Source of the DNA: Brevibacterium yomogidense
Lineage (GTDB): Bacteria > Actinomycetota > Actinomycetes > Actinomycetales > Brevibacteriaceae
DNA length: 64,000 nucleotides
Direction of reading: 5' to 3'
NCBI RefSeq assembly: GCF_016107685.1
Contig: NZ_JABASY010000003.1
Location: 310,001 to 374,000 of the forward strand
In this document: positions 1 through 7,518 of the stretch, piece after piece
Position numbering within the stretch: position 1 is the stretch's first letter
Layout: every line of letters begins with the position of its first letter
Program-made: the position numbers and the translations under genes
The notes under the pieces: model-generated
The model's database searches: none
Seen by the model: the letters and a program-made list of their open reading frames with translations, nothing else
What the model was told of the DNA's origin: nothing

Positions 1-480
1 CGGTTCACGCGGCTCAGGGCGAGACCGGCAGGCGCGAGCGAAAGCCGAATACACCTTGTACCCGCTGCCGTCGTCCTTCGTCACCGTCCAGGGCTCATGC
101 AGGAGGAATGCGGCGAACGACTCGACGGCGACACCGTCTTCCCGCAGACGGCTCATGAGTGCAGCGTCGACGTCACGGTGCGGCCGGTGGTACCGGCGGT
201 TCCACACGACGTGGGACGCCTCGACCTCCTGCACGACCTCCGGAACCACGACGCACGGATCCCCCGCCGCGAGCACGAGCGGGACGCCGTACTGCCGGAT
301 GTCCTCCGCCAGTGCTGTGAGCGAATGATGCAGCCACCACCGGCTCGCCGCACCCGGCGTCCGCGCGCCCGCCACCTCTTCATCGATGTGCAGCGCCACC
401 ACGGTTCCCGTACGGGCAGCGGAGAGGAGTGCCGGATTGTCGGCGAGCCGCAGGTCGTCCCGCACCCACCAGAGAGCCAT
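1..480 (-). CDS. phrB: Deoxyribodipyrimidine photolyase, N-terminal part (runs off the window)
   Basis: The reverse strand reads MALWWVRDDLRLADNPALL followed by a Rossmann-like alpha/beta domain with LVLAAGDP and a VVWNRRYHRP segment. This is the antenna-binding N-terminal domain of class I photolyases, which split UV-induced cyclobutane pyrimidine dimers using light, FADH- and an antenna chromophore. Only about 160 residues lie in the window; the FAD-binding helical domain is beyond the left edge. I place the start at the ATG at 480, where homology begins. An in-frame ATG at 555 would add 25 residues that are almost only Asp, Gly and Arg, and would sit 2 bases after the stop of the upstream dehydrogenase gene, allowing translational coupling. 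Family assignment is firm; the start is uncertain. Confidence 0.88.
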   Translation of the reverse strand, partial: MALWWVRDDLRLADNPALLSAARTGTVVALHIDEEVAGARTPGAASRWWLHHSLTALAEDIRQYGVPLVLAAGDPCVVVPEVVQEVEASHVVWNRRYHRPHRDVDAALMSRLREDGVAVESFAAFLLHEPWTVTKDDGSGYKVYSAFARACRSRPEPREP

Positions 481-557
481 CGCCCGGTCCCCGTCGCGCT
501 CGTCGGGTCCGTCGCACTCGTCCCGCCTGTCGCAGCCGTCGCGCCCGTCGCCCATAC

Positions 558-3542
558 TCAGACCGTAACCGCCTCCGGCAGCTTCATCGCTCGCGCGGAG
601 AACTCACCCGGCACCGCCGCCACACCCGTGAGCAGCTGTGCCAGGGTCACGCCCTCCACGTTCGCCAGGTCGCTCGCCTGGGTCCGGCACGAATACCCGT
701 CCGCCAGGTAGATCGAATCCGCCGGCGCGTCACGCAGTGCCGGCAGCAGCGCGTTCTCCGCGACGGCGACGGACACCTCGTAGTGCCCTGCCTCCATCCC
801 GAAGTTCCCCGCCAGACCACAGCATCCGGCAAGCTCACGCACGGTCGCGCCCGTCCGCTCCAGCAGCTTGCGGTCCGCGCCGTACCCCATGACGGAGTAC
901 TGGTGGCAGTGCGGTTGCACGACGATCGTCCGCCCGGTGAGATCCGGGACGTCGAGCTGGGAGTCGACCAGGACCTCGGCGACGGTGCGGGTGCGTGCAG
1001 CGATCGTCTTCGCCCGCATGTCGTCGGGGAACAGATCGACCAGGTCGCTGCGCAGCACCGCGGTGCAGCTGGGTTCGATCCCGACGATCGGGATCCCCTT
1101 CTGCGCGTACGGCGCCAGCACCTCCATGGTGTTCGTGAGCCGCCAGCGGGCGGCATCCAGCTGCCCGGTGGAGATGAGCGTGAGCCCGCAGCACGCCTGC
1201 GACGGGGGCAGGAGCACCTCGAAGCCGGCCTGCTCGAGGACTTCGACGGTCGCGCGGGCGCCCGCGTCGGACAGGTACTCGGAGAACGAGTCCGCCCACA
1301 GCAGCACCTGCGGCTTCTGGCCACGGCGCACGGAGCCGCTCTTCACGTACTCCCCGCGGACCAGCTCGTCCCGGTGCTCGGCGCCCGCAGCACCAACACC
1401 GCCAACACCCTCGCCAGCAGCACCGCCACCGCCAGAACCAGCACCCGCTCCCCCGCCGGCGACGTTCTTCTTCGCCCACCGGGAGAACCGCTGCGTGTTG
1501 AACGCGACCATGCCGCGGCGGGCGTCCATCCCGCCGCCTGCCAGCACGATCTTCGCCAGCGGTTTGAAGGACAGCGCGGCGTTCGCAAGCGCAGACACAC
1601 CCGGCACCGTCGTGAGCAGCTTGCCCCACAGCGGCAGCCAGCCCAGCGAGTAGTGGGACATCGGGCGCACCCTGCCCTTGTAGGTGCGGTGGAGGACCTC
1701 CGCCTTGTACTGGGCCATGTCCACGCCTGCGGGGCAGTCGCTGCCGCACGCCTTGCAACTGAGGCACAGGTCCAGGGAATCGTGGACGGCCTGGCTGTTG
1801 AATGCGTCGATGAGTCCGCCGTTGGTGACCTCCTGCAGGACGCGTGCCCGGCCCCGCGTGGAGTCCTTCTCGTCCTTCGTCGCCAGGTACGACGGGCACA
1901 TGAACCCGCCTGCCGCGGACGTGTCCGCCCGGCACTTGCCCACGCCCACGCACCGGTGGACGGCGTTCGTGAAACTGCCCTTGTCGTGGGCGAACGCGAA
2001 CCCGCCGGAGGTCGCCCCGATGGAGATCGCCTGCGGCCTGCGCAGGTCCTGATCCAGCGGCAGCGGGTCGACGATGACGCCGGGGTTGAGCAGGTTCTGC
2101 GGGTCGAAGAGCCGCTTGACCTCCTCGAGCGCGTCGACGGCCTCCTGCGAATGCTGGAGGGCCAGCAGCTCGGACCGTGCCCGGCCGTCGCCGTGCTCGC
2201 CGGAGGCCGATCCCCCGTAGCGCGCGACCAGTCTGCCCGCGTCCATGAGGAAGTCGCGGAAGATCTCCGTGCCGCCGGGCTGGTCGAAGGGGAAGTCGGT
2301 GCGCATGTGGACGCACCCGTCGCCGAAGTGACCGTATGGCAGCCCCGTCACCCCGTAGCTGTTCATGAGGTCGTCCTGCTCGCGCAGGTAGTCGCCCAGG
2401 ACCTCGGGCGGGACGGCGGCGTCCTCCCAGCCGGTCCACGCCGGGTCACCGGCCGCGGTGCGACCGGCCAGGCCGCCGGCGTCCGCGCGGATGCGCCAGA
2501 GGGTCGACGCCTCGGGCCCGGCGGGGATGATCCGGTACGAATCGGTACCCGAGTCCGCCGCGATCACCTTCGCGTTCGCGACGGCTTCTTCCGCCGAGGC
2601 CCCACCCACCTCGATCAGCAGCCACCCCGATCCTGCGGGCAGCTCCGGGACCGCCTCCTTGCCCTTGTGGGCGCGGACCATGTCCATGAGGCGGGAGTCG
2701 ATGCCCTCGACCGCCAGCGGGCGGTGCGGCAGGACGCGGGGGACGGCGTCCGCGGCCTGGAACATGTCCGGGTAGCCCAGGGCGAGGATGGTGGGCGACT
2801 GCGGCAGGTCGCCCAGGGACACCACCGCTTCCGTGATCGTCGTGAGCGTGCCCTCGCTGCCCACGAGGAACTTCGCGAGATTCGGCTTGTTCTCCGGCAG
2901 CAGGTGCTGCAGTGCGTATGCGGACGCCTGCCTGCTGAACCGGCCGAACTCCGTGCGGATCACCGCCAGGTGCTTCGCTGCGATGTCGGACAGTCCCGGC
3001 ACCGGGTCCAGTCCGGCACCTGCCGTGAAGGCGCGGCCGGTGCCGTCGATGACGTCCATCTGGACCGTGTTGTCGACGGTGCGGCCATAGGAGATGGCGT
3101 GCGGTCCGCACGAGTTGTTGCCGATCATCCCGGCGATCGTCGCGCGGTTCTGCGTGGACGGGTCAGGGCCGAACCGCAGGCCGTGCGGGGCGCCCGCCTT
3201 CTGCAGGTCGCTCATGAGCACGCCCGGCTGCACGCGCGCGATCTTCTGGACCGGGTCGATGTCCAGCACCTGGTTGAGGTGGCGGGAGAAGTCGATGACG
3301 ACCCCCGTGCCGATCGCGTTGCCCGCCTGCGAGGTGCCACCACCGCGCGAGGTGATCGGCACCTTGTGCGCCCGGGACACGTCGAGGATGGCGGTGACGT
3401 CCGCGGTCGTCCTGGGGAAGGCGACCACCTGCGGGACGACCCGGTAGTTCGAGGCGTCCACCGCATATTCGGCCAGCCGCCGCTCCGACGTGTCGACAGT
3501 GCCTTCGATGCTGGCGGTGAGGTCTGCGATGAAATCGCTCAT
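558..3542 (-). CDS. Fused FAD-linked 2-hydroxyacid dehydrogenase / Fe-S (GlcD-GlcF-type) oxidoreductase, 994 aa
   Basis: The N-terminal half is a PCMH-type FAD domain (VVAFPRTTADV, SRGGGTSQAGNAIG) followed by the FAD-oxidase C-terminal domain ending in the GEHGDGRAR motif. The second half carries two 4Fe-4S motifs, the clearer being CLSCKACGSDCP near residues 591-603, then CCG-type cysteine-rich modules (ACCGL, HCHQYS, GCCGLAGNFG). This architecture oxidises glycolate, D-lactate or another D-2-hydroxyacid and passes electrons to the membrane quinone pool. A Gly/Ala-rich linker of about 28 residues near 693-720 separates the Fe-S and CCG parts. The gene starts 3 bases after the stop of the aminotransferase upstream, so they form an operon. 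That pairing suggests glycolate to glyoxylate to glycine, though D-lactate is equally possible from sequence alone. Confidence 0.9.
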   Translation of the reverse strand: MSDFIADLTASIEGTVDTSERRLAEYAVDASNYRVVPQVVAFPRTTADVTAILDVSRAHKVPITSRGGGTSQAGNAIGTGVVIDFSRHLNQVLDIDPVQKIARVQPGVLMSDLQKAGAPHGLRFGPDPSTQNRATIAGMIGNNSCGPHAISYGRTVDNTVQMDVIDGTGRAFTAGAGLDPVPGLSDIAAKHLAVIRTEFGRFSRQASAYALQHLLPENKPNLAKFLVGSEGTLTTITEAVVSLGDLPQSPTILALGYPDMFQAADAVPRVLPHRPLAVEGIDSRLMDMVRAHKGKEAVPELPAGSGWLLIEVGGASAEEAVANAKVIAADSGTDSYRIIPAGPEASTLWRIRADAGGLAGRTAAGDPAWTGWEDAAVPPEVLGDYLREQDDLMNSYGVTGLPYGHFGDGCVHMRTDFPFDQPGGTEIFRDFLMDAGRLVARYGGSASGEHGDGRARSELLALQHSQEAVDALEEVKRLFDPQNLLNPGVIVDPLPLDQDLRRPQAISIGATSGGFAFAHDKGSFTNAVHRCVGVGKCRADTSAAGGFMCPSYLATKDEKDSTRGRARVLQEVTNGGLIDAFNSQAVHDSLDLCLSCKACGSDCPAGVDMAQYKAEVLHRTYKGRVRPMSHYSLGWLPLWGKLLTTVPGVSALANAALSFKPLAKIVLAGGGMDARRGMVAFNTQRFSRWAKKNVAGGGAGAGSGGGGAAGEGVGGVGAAGAEHRDELVRGEYVKSGSVRRGQKPQVLLWADSFSEYLSDAGARATVEVLEQAGFEVLLPPSQACCGLTLISTGQLDAARWRLTNTMEVLAPYAQKGIPIVGIEPSCTAVLRSDLVDLFPDDMRAKTIAARTRTVAEVLVDSQLDVPDLTGRTIVVQPHCHQYSVMGYGADRKLLERTGATVRELAGCCGLAGNFGMEAGHYEVSVAVAENALLPALRDAPADSIYLADGYSCRTQASDLANVEGVTLAQLLTGVAAVPGEFSARAMKLPEAVTV

Positions 3543-3545
3543 GGG

Positions 3546-4709
3546 TCACGAGTCCTTGAGGACCTCGAGGGCGGCTTCGACACCGCCGGACTTGATGGGG
3601 ACACCGGCCAGCTGCAGGCCCATCTGGACACCCGCGAGCGTGCCGGCGAGCGTGAGGTCGCTCAGATCGCCCAGGTGGCCGATGCGGAACACCTTCCCCT
3701 TGAGCTTCGAGAGACCCGCACCCAGCGACATGTTGAACTTCTCGAGGATGAGTGCACGCAGCTGATCCGCGTCGTGGCCTTCCGGCATGACGACGGCGGT
3801 GAGGACCGGTGAGTGCTCGGCCTCGTTCGTGCAGAGCACCTCGAGGCCCCACGCGTTGACCGCTGCCCGTGTCGCCTTCGCGAAGCGCTCATGGCGGGCG
3901 AAGACGTTCTCCAGGCCCTCCTCGTGGAGGATCCGCAGGGCTTCCTTCAGCCCGTAGAGGAGGTTCGTGTTGGGCGTGTAGGGGGTCTGCCCGTTCTTGC
4001 CGGAGGCGAGCATCTCCGTCCAGTCCCACACAGACTTGGGCAGCGTCGACTTCGCGTGTGCATCGAGCGCCTTCTGGCTCACCGCGTTGAAGGACATGCC
4101 CGGTGGGAGCATGAGCCCCTTCTGCGACCCGGACACCGTGACGTCGACTCCCCATTCGTCGTGGTGGTAGTCCACGGAGCCCAGGGAGGAGATGGTGTCG
4201 ACCATGAGCAGTGCAGGATGGCCCGCTGCGTCGATCGCCTGACGGATCTGCGGGATGCGGCTGGTGACGCCGGTGGAGGTCTCGTTGTGGACGACCAGGA
4301 CGGCCTTGAAGCGGTGGCCCGTGTCCTGTTCGAGTGCCGCCTGGATCTTCTGCGGATCCGCGCCCGTGCGCCAGTCGCCAGGGATAACGGTGGGCCTGAG
4401 CCCCCACCTCTCCGCCTGCGCCTTCCACAGCGAGGAGAAGTGGCCTGTTTCGAAGCAGAGGATCTCATCGCCCGGGTTCAGTGTGTTCACCAGCGCGGCT
4501 TCCCACGCGCCCGTGCCCGTCGCGGGGTAGATGACGACCTGATTGGCCGTGTCGAAGATGTCCGCCATGCCGGTGAGCACGTGGGAGAAGAGCTCCTGGA
4601 ACTCCGGTCCCCGGTGGTCGATAGTGGGCATGGAGATGGCGCGCAGCACCGTGTCCGGGACGTTGCTGGGGCCGGGAATCTGCAGGAAATGCCGTCCGCT
4701 GTGAGTCAT
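3546..4709 (-). CDS. Alanine/serine-glyoxylate-type aminotransferase (class V), 387 aa
   Basis: This is a PLP fold-type I, class V aminotransferase. Visible marks are the N-terminal QIPGPSNVP segment, the YPATGTGAWEAAL cofactor loop, the MVDTISSLGSVDY aspartate region and the PLP-lysine segment SGSQKGLMLPPG near residue 196. Family members move an amino group from alanine or serine to glyoxylate, giving glycine. Length is typical. The ATG at 4709 is preceded by a purine-rich GAAAGGGAAGAAG stretch that serves as ribosome binding site. It is the first gene of the leftward operon with the 2-hydroxyacid dehydrogenase, which could supply glyoxylate, and is divergent from a carboxylate carrier. Confidence 0.9.
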   Translation of the reverse strand: MTHSGRHFLQIPGPSNVPDTVLRAISMPTIDHRGPEFQELFSHVLTGMADIFDTANQVVIYPATGTGAWEAALVNTLNPGDEILCFETGHFSSLWKAQAERWGLRPTVIPGDWRTGADPQKIQAALEQDTGHRFKAVLVVHNETSTGVTSRIPQIRQAIDAAGHPALLMVDTISSLGSVDYHHDEWGVDVTVSGSQKGLMLPPGMSFNAVSQKALDAHAKSTLPKSVWDWTEMLASGKNGQTPYTPNTNLLYGLKEALRILHEEGLENVFARHERFAKATRAAVNAWGLEVLCTNEAEHSPVLTAVVMPEGHDADQLRALILEKFNMSLGAGLSKLKGKVFRIGHLGDLSDLTLAGTLAGVQMGLQLAGVPIKSGGVEAALEVLKDS

Positions 4710-5102
4710 TGTCTTCTTCCCTTTCAGGCGAGGGTGTTGCGCGAAGAATAAGCGTGGAATCCGCGGGATGGAAGGTCGATGAAGAATGCGATCACAGAAT
4801 CACCGCTGATTCCACGATGCGACATCGGGTTTTCAGATTTTTACGCTACCACAGGCGGCAGGGCACGAAGAACCCCCTGACAAGATGTGGACACACACTA
4901 ACGCCATACCTTTTTAGCAATAAACAGTCGTTCGAGAAGCAATGTTTTTCAGTATGGGTGAAACGCTTGACGCGACCCCCGGGCCGCGTGCAAGATTTCA
5001 CAATGACTGGTGATTGATTTCACATTCCGAAATCCAGAAAGAGCGGCACAGGCGCCTCCCTTTCCTTCCTTGATGCACTCTCACATCGCATTGGAGCGAA
5101 AT
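4710..5102. promoter_or_regulatory. Divergent control region between the aminotransferase operon and the MatC-like carrier
   Basis: This AT-richer stretch of about 390 bases has no convincing gene. It contains a small palindrome CGATG-cga-CATCG (about 4816-4828). A possible rightward promoter is TTGACG (near 4968) with an 18-base spacer before CAAGAT just upstream of the carrier. No clear leftward -10/-35 pair was found. The divergent layout implies shared control of carrier and enzymes; no regulator gene is adjacent. Confidence 0.4.
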
Positions 5103-6470
5103 GTGTCTCTAGAAATTGCGTCAATACTCGTCCTCGTGGCGCTGTTCGTGGTCGCCACGTTCACCTCCGTCCACATGGGTGCACTGGCACTCATGGCGAC
5201 GTTCCTGTTCGGCACCCTGGTGCTGGGCGAGGACGTCGACACACTGCTGTCCGGGTTCCCCGCGGATCTCTTCCTCATCCTCGTGGGCGTCACGTACCTG
5301 TTCGCGCTGGCGAAGGACAACGGGACGGTCGACTGGATGGTGCAGGAACTCGTGAAGGTGGTGGGCGGCAGAGTCTCGCTCATCCCCTGGGTGTTCTTCG
5401 TCGTCACCGCGATCCTCACCGGATTCGGTGCGGTGGTCCCTGCGGCGATCGCGATCATCGCGCCCATGAGCATGGGCTTTGCGAAGCGCTATGAGATCCG
5501 GCCGCTGCTCATGGGCCTCATGGTCATCAACGGCGGCACCGCCGGCGGCTTCTCCCCCTTGAGCATCTTCGGCACGATCACCAACCAGGTCGTCGTCCGC
5601 AATGATCTGCCGGGCAGCCCGGTGCTGCTGTTCCTCGCGTCGTTCGCGTTCAACGTCGTCCTCGCACTGGTCTGCTTCGCGATGTTCGGCGGACGTGACC
5701 TCATGGGCAAGAAGGACAAGGGCCACGGACTGGAGGACACCGGCGGTCGCGGCACAGGGCCTGCGAAGATGCCGGACACCCCGCGCAGCGACCCGGAGCG
5801 CCGCGCCGCACGCCGGTCCGTGCAGACGACGATGGTGAGGGACGAAGAGGCGGAGGAAGCGGTCACCAGCCTGGACCGCAACCGCATCATCACGCTGATC
5901 GGCCTCATCGTCCTCGCCGTCGCGGTCATTCCGCCGTTCAACCAGGACGTGGGCTTCACCGCTATCTGCATCGCAGTGGTCATCTCCCTCTTCTCCCCCA
6001 AGGTGAGCAAGGGTGCCGTGAGCAAGGTCGCGTGGCCGACCGTCCTGCTGATCTGCGGCATCGTCACCTACGTGGGGCTGCTGGAGCGCCTGGGCACCAT
6101 CGACTGGCTGGGCGGGCAGGTCGCGAACCTGGGCGCACCGCTGTTCGCCGCGCTCATCATCTGCTTCATCGGCGCAGTCGTGTCCGCGTTCGCGTCCACC
6201 ACCGGCATCCTGGGAGCGCTCATCCCGCTGGCCGTGCCGTTCCTGCTCACCGGTGACATCGGAGAGATCGGGCTCATCATCGCCCTGGCGATCTCCTCCT
6301 CCGTCGTCGATTCGAGCCCGTTCTCCACGTCCGGAGCGCTGGTCGTGGCGAACTCGCCCGAGGATCAGCGCGACAGGGTCTTCAAGCAGCTCATGGTGTG
6401 GGGCTTCTCCATGGTCGTCATCGCACCGATCGTCACGTGGCTGCTGTTCGTCGTCCCCGGCTGGGGCTGA
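5103..6470 (+). CDS. MatC/SLC13-type carboxylate carrier, 455 aa
   Basis: The protein is an integral membrane carrier with about 11-12 hydrophobic segments and a charged cytoplasmic loop in the middle (GRDLMGKKDKGHG to EEAEEAVTSLDRNR). The N-terminus resembles the MatC_N (dicarboxylate/malonate carrier) domain, and the two re-entrant Ser/Thr-rich segments (NGGTAGGFSPLSIFGTITN and SSSVVDSSPFSTSGA) are typical of the ion-transporter superfamily that moves di- and hydroxycarboxylates with Na+ or H+. I chose GTG at 5103 because GGAG at 5093-5096 is well spaced and the membrane domain starts directly after; an upstream GTG at 5010 has no such site. Its neighbours suggest uptake of glycolate, malonate or a related acid. 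Confidence 0.85.
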   Translation: MSLEIASILVLVALFVVATFTSVHMGALALMATFLFGTLVLGEDVDTLLSGFPADLFLILVGVTYLFALAKDNGTVDWMVQELVKVVGGRVSLIPWVFFVVTAILTGFGAVVPAAIAIIAPMSMGFAKRYEIRPLLMGLMVINGGTAGGFSPLSIFGTITNQVVVRNDLPGSPVLLFLASFAFNVVLALVCFAMFGGRDLMGKKDKGHGLEDTGGRGTGPAKMPDTPRSDPERRAARRSVQTTMVRDEEAEEAVTSLDRNRIITLIGLIVLAVAVIPPFNQDVGFTAICIAVVISLFSPKVSKGAVSKVAWPTVLLICGIVTYVGLLERLGTIDWLGGQVANLGAPLFAALIICFIGAVVSAFASTTGILGALIPLAVPFLLTGDIGEIGLIIALAISSSVVDSSPFSTSGALVVANSPEDQRDRVFKQLMVWGFSMVVIAPIVTWLLFVVPGWG

Positions 6471-6492
6471 CCGCCAGCCTTCCGTGAGTGAC

Positions 6493-6534
6493 CGTGAAGC
6501 GTCCCGTTGAGAACTTTCAACGGGGCGCTTCACG
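6493..6534 (+). terminator. Hairpin after the MatC-like carrier gene
   Basis: An almost perfect stem pairs CGTGAAGCG with CGCTTCACG and CCCGTTGA with TCAACGGG around a short loop, 20 bases after the stop codon. There is no T-run after it, so it may act as a Rho-independent-like or RNA-stabilising hairpin in a high-GC genome. Confidence 0.6.
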
Positions 6535-6718
6535 CATGTGCTGGGAGGTCTCAGCTCTCTGGCTTGTGCGCCTTGCCGTCCAGCCACAGCCCAGTGGACT
6601 CGTTGTGGGTGCCAAGTAGAAAGACTCTGCGGGGCTTAAGAGAGCGTCTTTCACAGAACGCCCGGTGCCCAGAAAGCAGAACAGACCCGAAGACTTCACA
6701 CCTCGTATGGTGTGAGGT

Positions 6719-7474
6719 GTGTTCACTATTGGAGTCGACCTTGCAGCGGGCCCAGAGGGGACTGCGCTTGCGCGAATCGACTGGACGGGCACATCAGCAG
6801 GCCTGGTACGAGTACAGGTCGGAATCGACGACTCTCCTATCGTCGACGCCTCACGCGGCGCGACAGCGGTGGGCATCGACTGCGCGTTCGGGTGGCCGGT
6901 CGAGTTCGTCGACTTCCTTACTGAGCACGCCTCTGGGCGGCTACCCCCACGATCTCTCACAGGCAAGGACTGGCGACGGCAGCTGTCGTACCGGCACACC
7001 GATCGGTTCGTCCGCGACATCACTGGCCGGTGGCCTCTGAGTGTGGCGACCGACCGCCTTGGTCTCACGGCGATGCGCTGTGCGGAGCTGCTCTCCGCGT
7101 TCTCCCTCGCGGGTGAGGACGTCGACCGCTCCGGCAGTGGCCGGCTGGTCGAGGTCTATCCAGCAGCGGCACTGCGGTGCTGGGACATCCCGGTTGCCGG
7201 GTACAAGAGGCATGCGAGCAAGCGGATTGAGGCGCTCGACAACCTCTTGTCAGCGGCACCGAGGTTGGAGATCACTCCCGACCAGAGGGTCGTCCTAGAG
7301 CGCTCCGACGACGCTTTCGACGCCGTTGTCTCTGCACTCGTTGCGGGAGCTCATGCCCGCGGTCATACCTCGCCGCCGCCACATGAGCTTCAGGACGCAG
7401 CTCAGGTCGAAGGCTGGATTGCACTGCCGACGTCGCCCCTCGAATCGATCGTGTCTCCGGCCGACCCACGCTGA
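6719..7474 (+). CDS. DUF429 domain protein (predicted RNase H-like nuclease fold), 251 aa
   Basis: The opening TIGVDLAAGPEGTALA, the central GIDCAFGWPVEFVDFL and the later VEVYPAAALRCW and DDAFDAVVSALVAGAHA segments are hallmarks of DUF429 proteins, predicted to adopt an RNase H-like fold with conserved acidic residues (here D6 of the first strand, D in GIDCAF, and DDAFDA). Function is unknown in the family. The start is a GTG at 6719; an upstream ATG at 6712 is out of frame. It converges on the helicase gene with a 44-base gap and marks the left edge of the accessory region. Confidence 0.8.
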   Translation: MFTIGVDLAAGPEGTALARIDWTGTSAGLVRVQVGIDDSPIVDASRGATAVGIDCAFGWPVEFVDFLTEHASGRLPPRSLTGKDWRRQLSYRHTDRFVRDITGRWPLSVATDRLGLTAMRCAELLSAFSLAGEDVDRSGSGRLVEVYPAAALRCWDIPVAGYKRHASKRIEALDNLLSAAPRLEITPDQRVVLERSDDAFDAVVSALVAGAHARGHTSPPPHELQDAAQVEGWIALPTSPLESIVSPADPR

Positions 7475-7518
7475 CGAACGAAGAACGCGACCCACTGGAT
7501 CACGTAGTCAGCGTCGTG

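Noticed and set aside
429..3812. Very long forward frame of 1127 codons opposite the fused dehydrogenase
   Set aside because: It is an Arg/Ala/Gly-rich antisense shadow caused by high third-position GC; the reverse-strand protein has clear conserved motifs.
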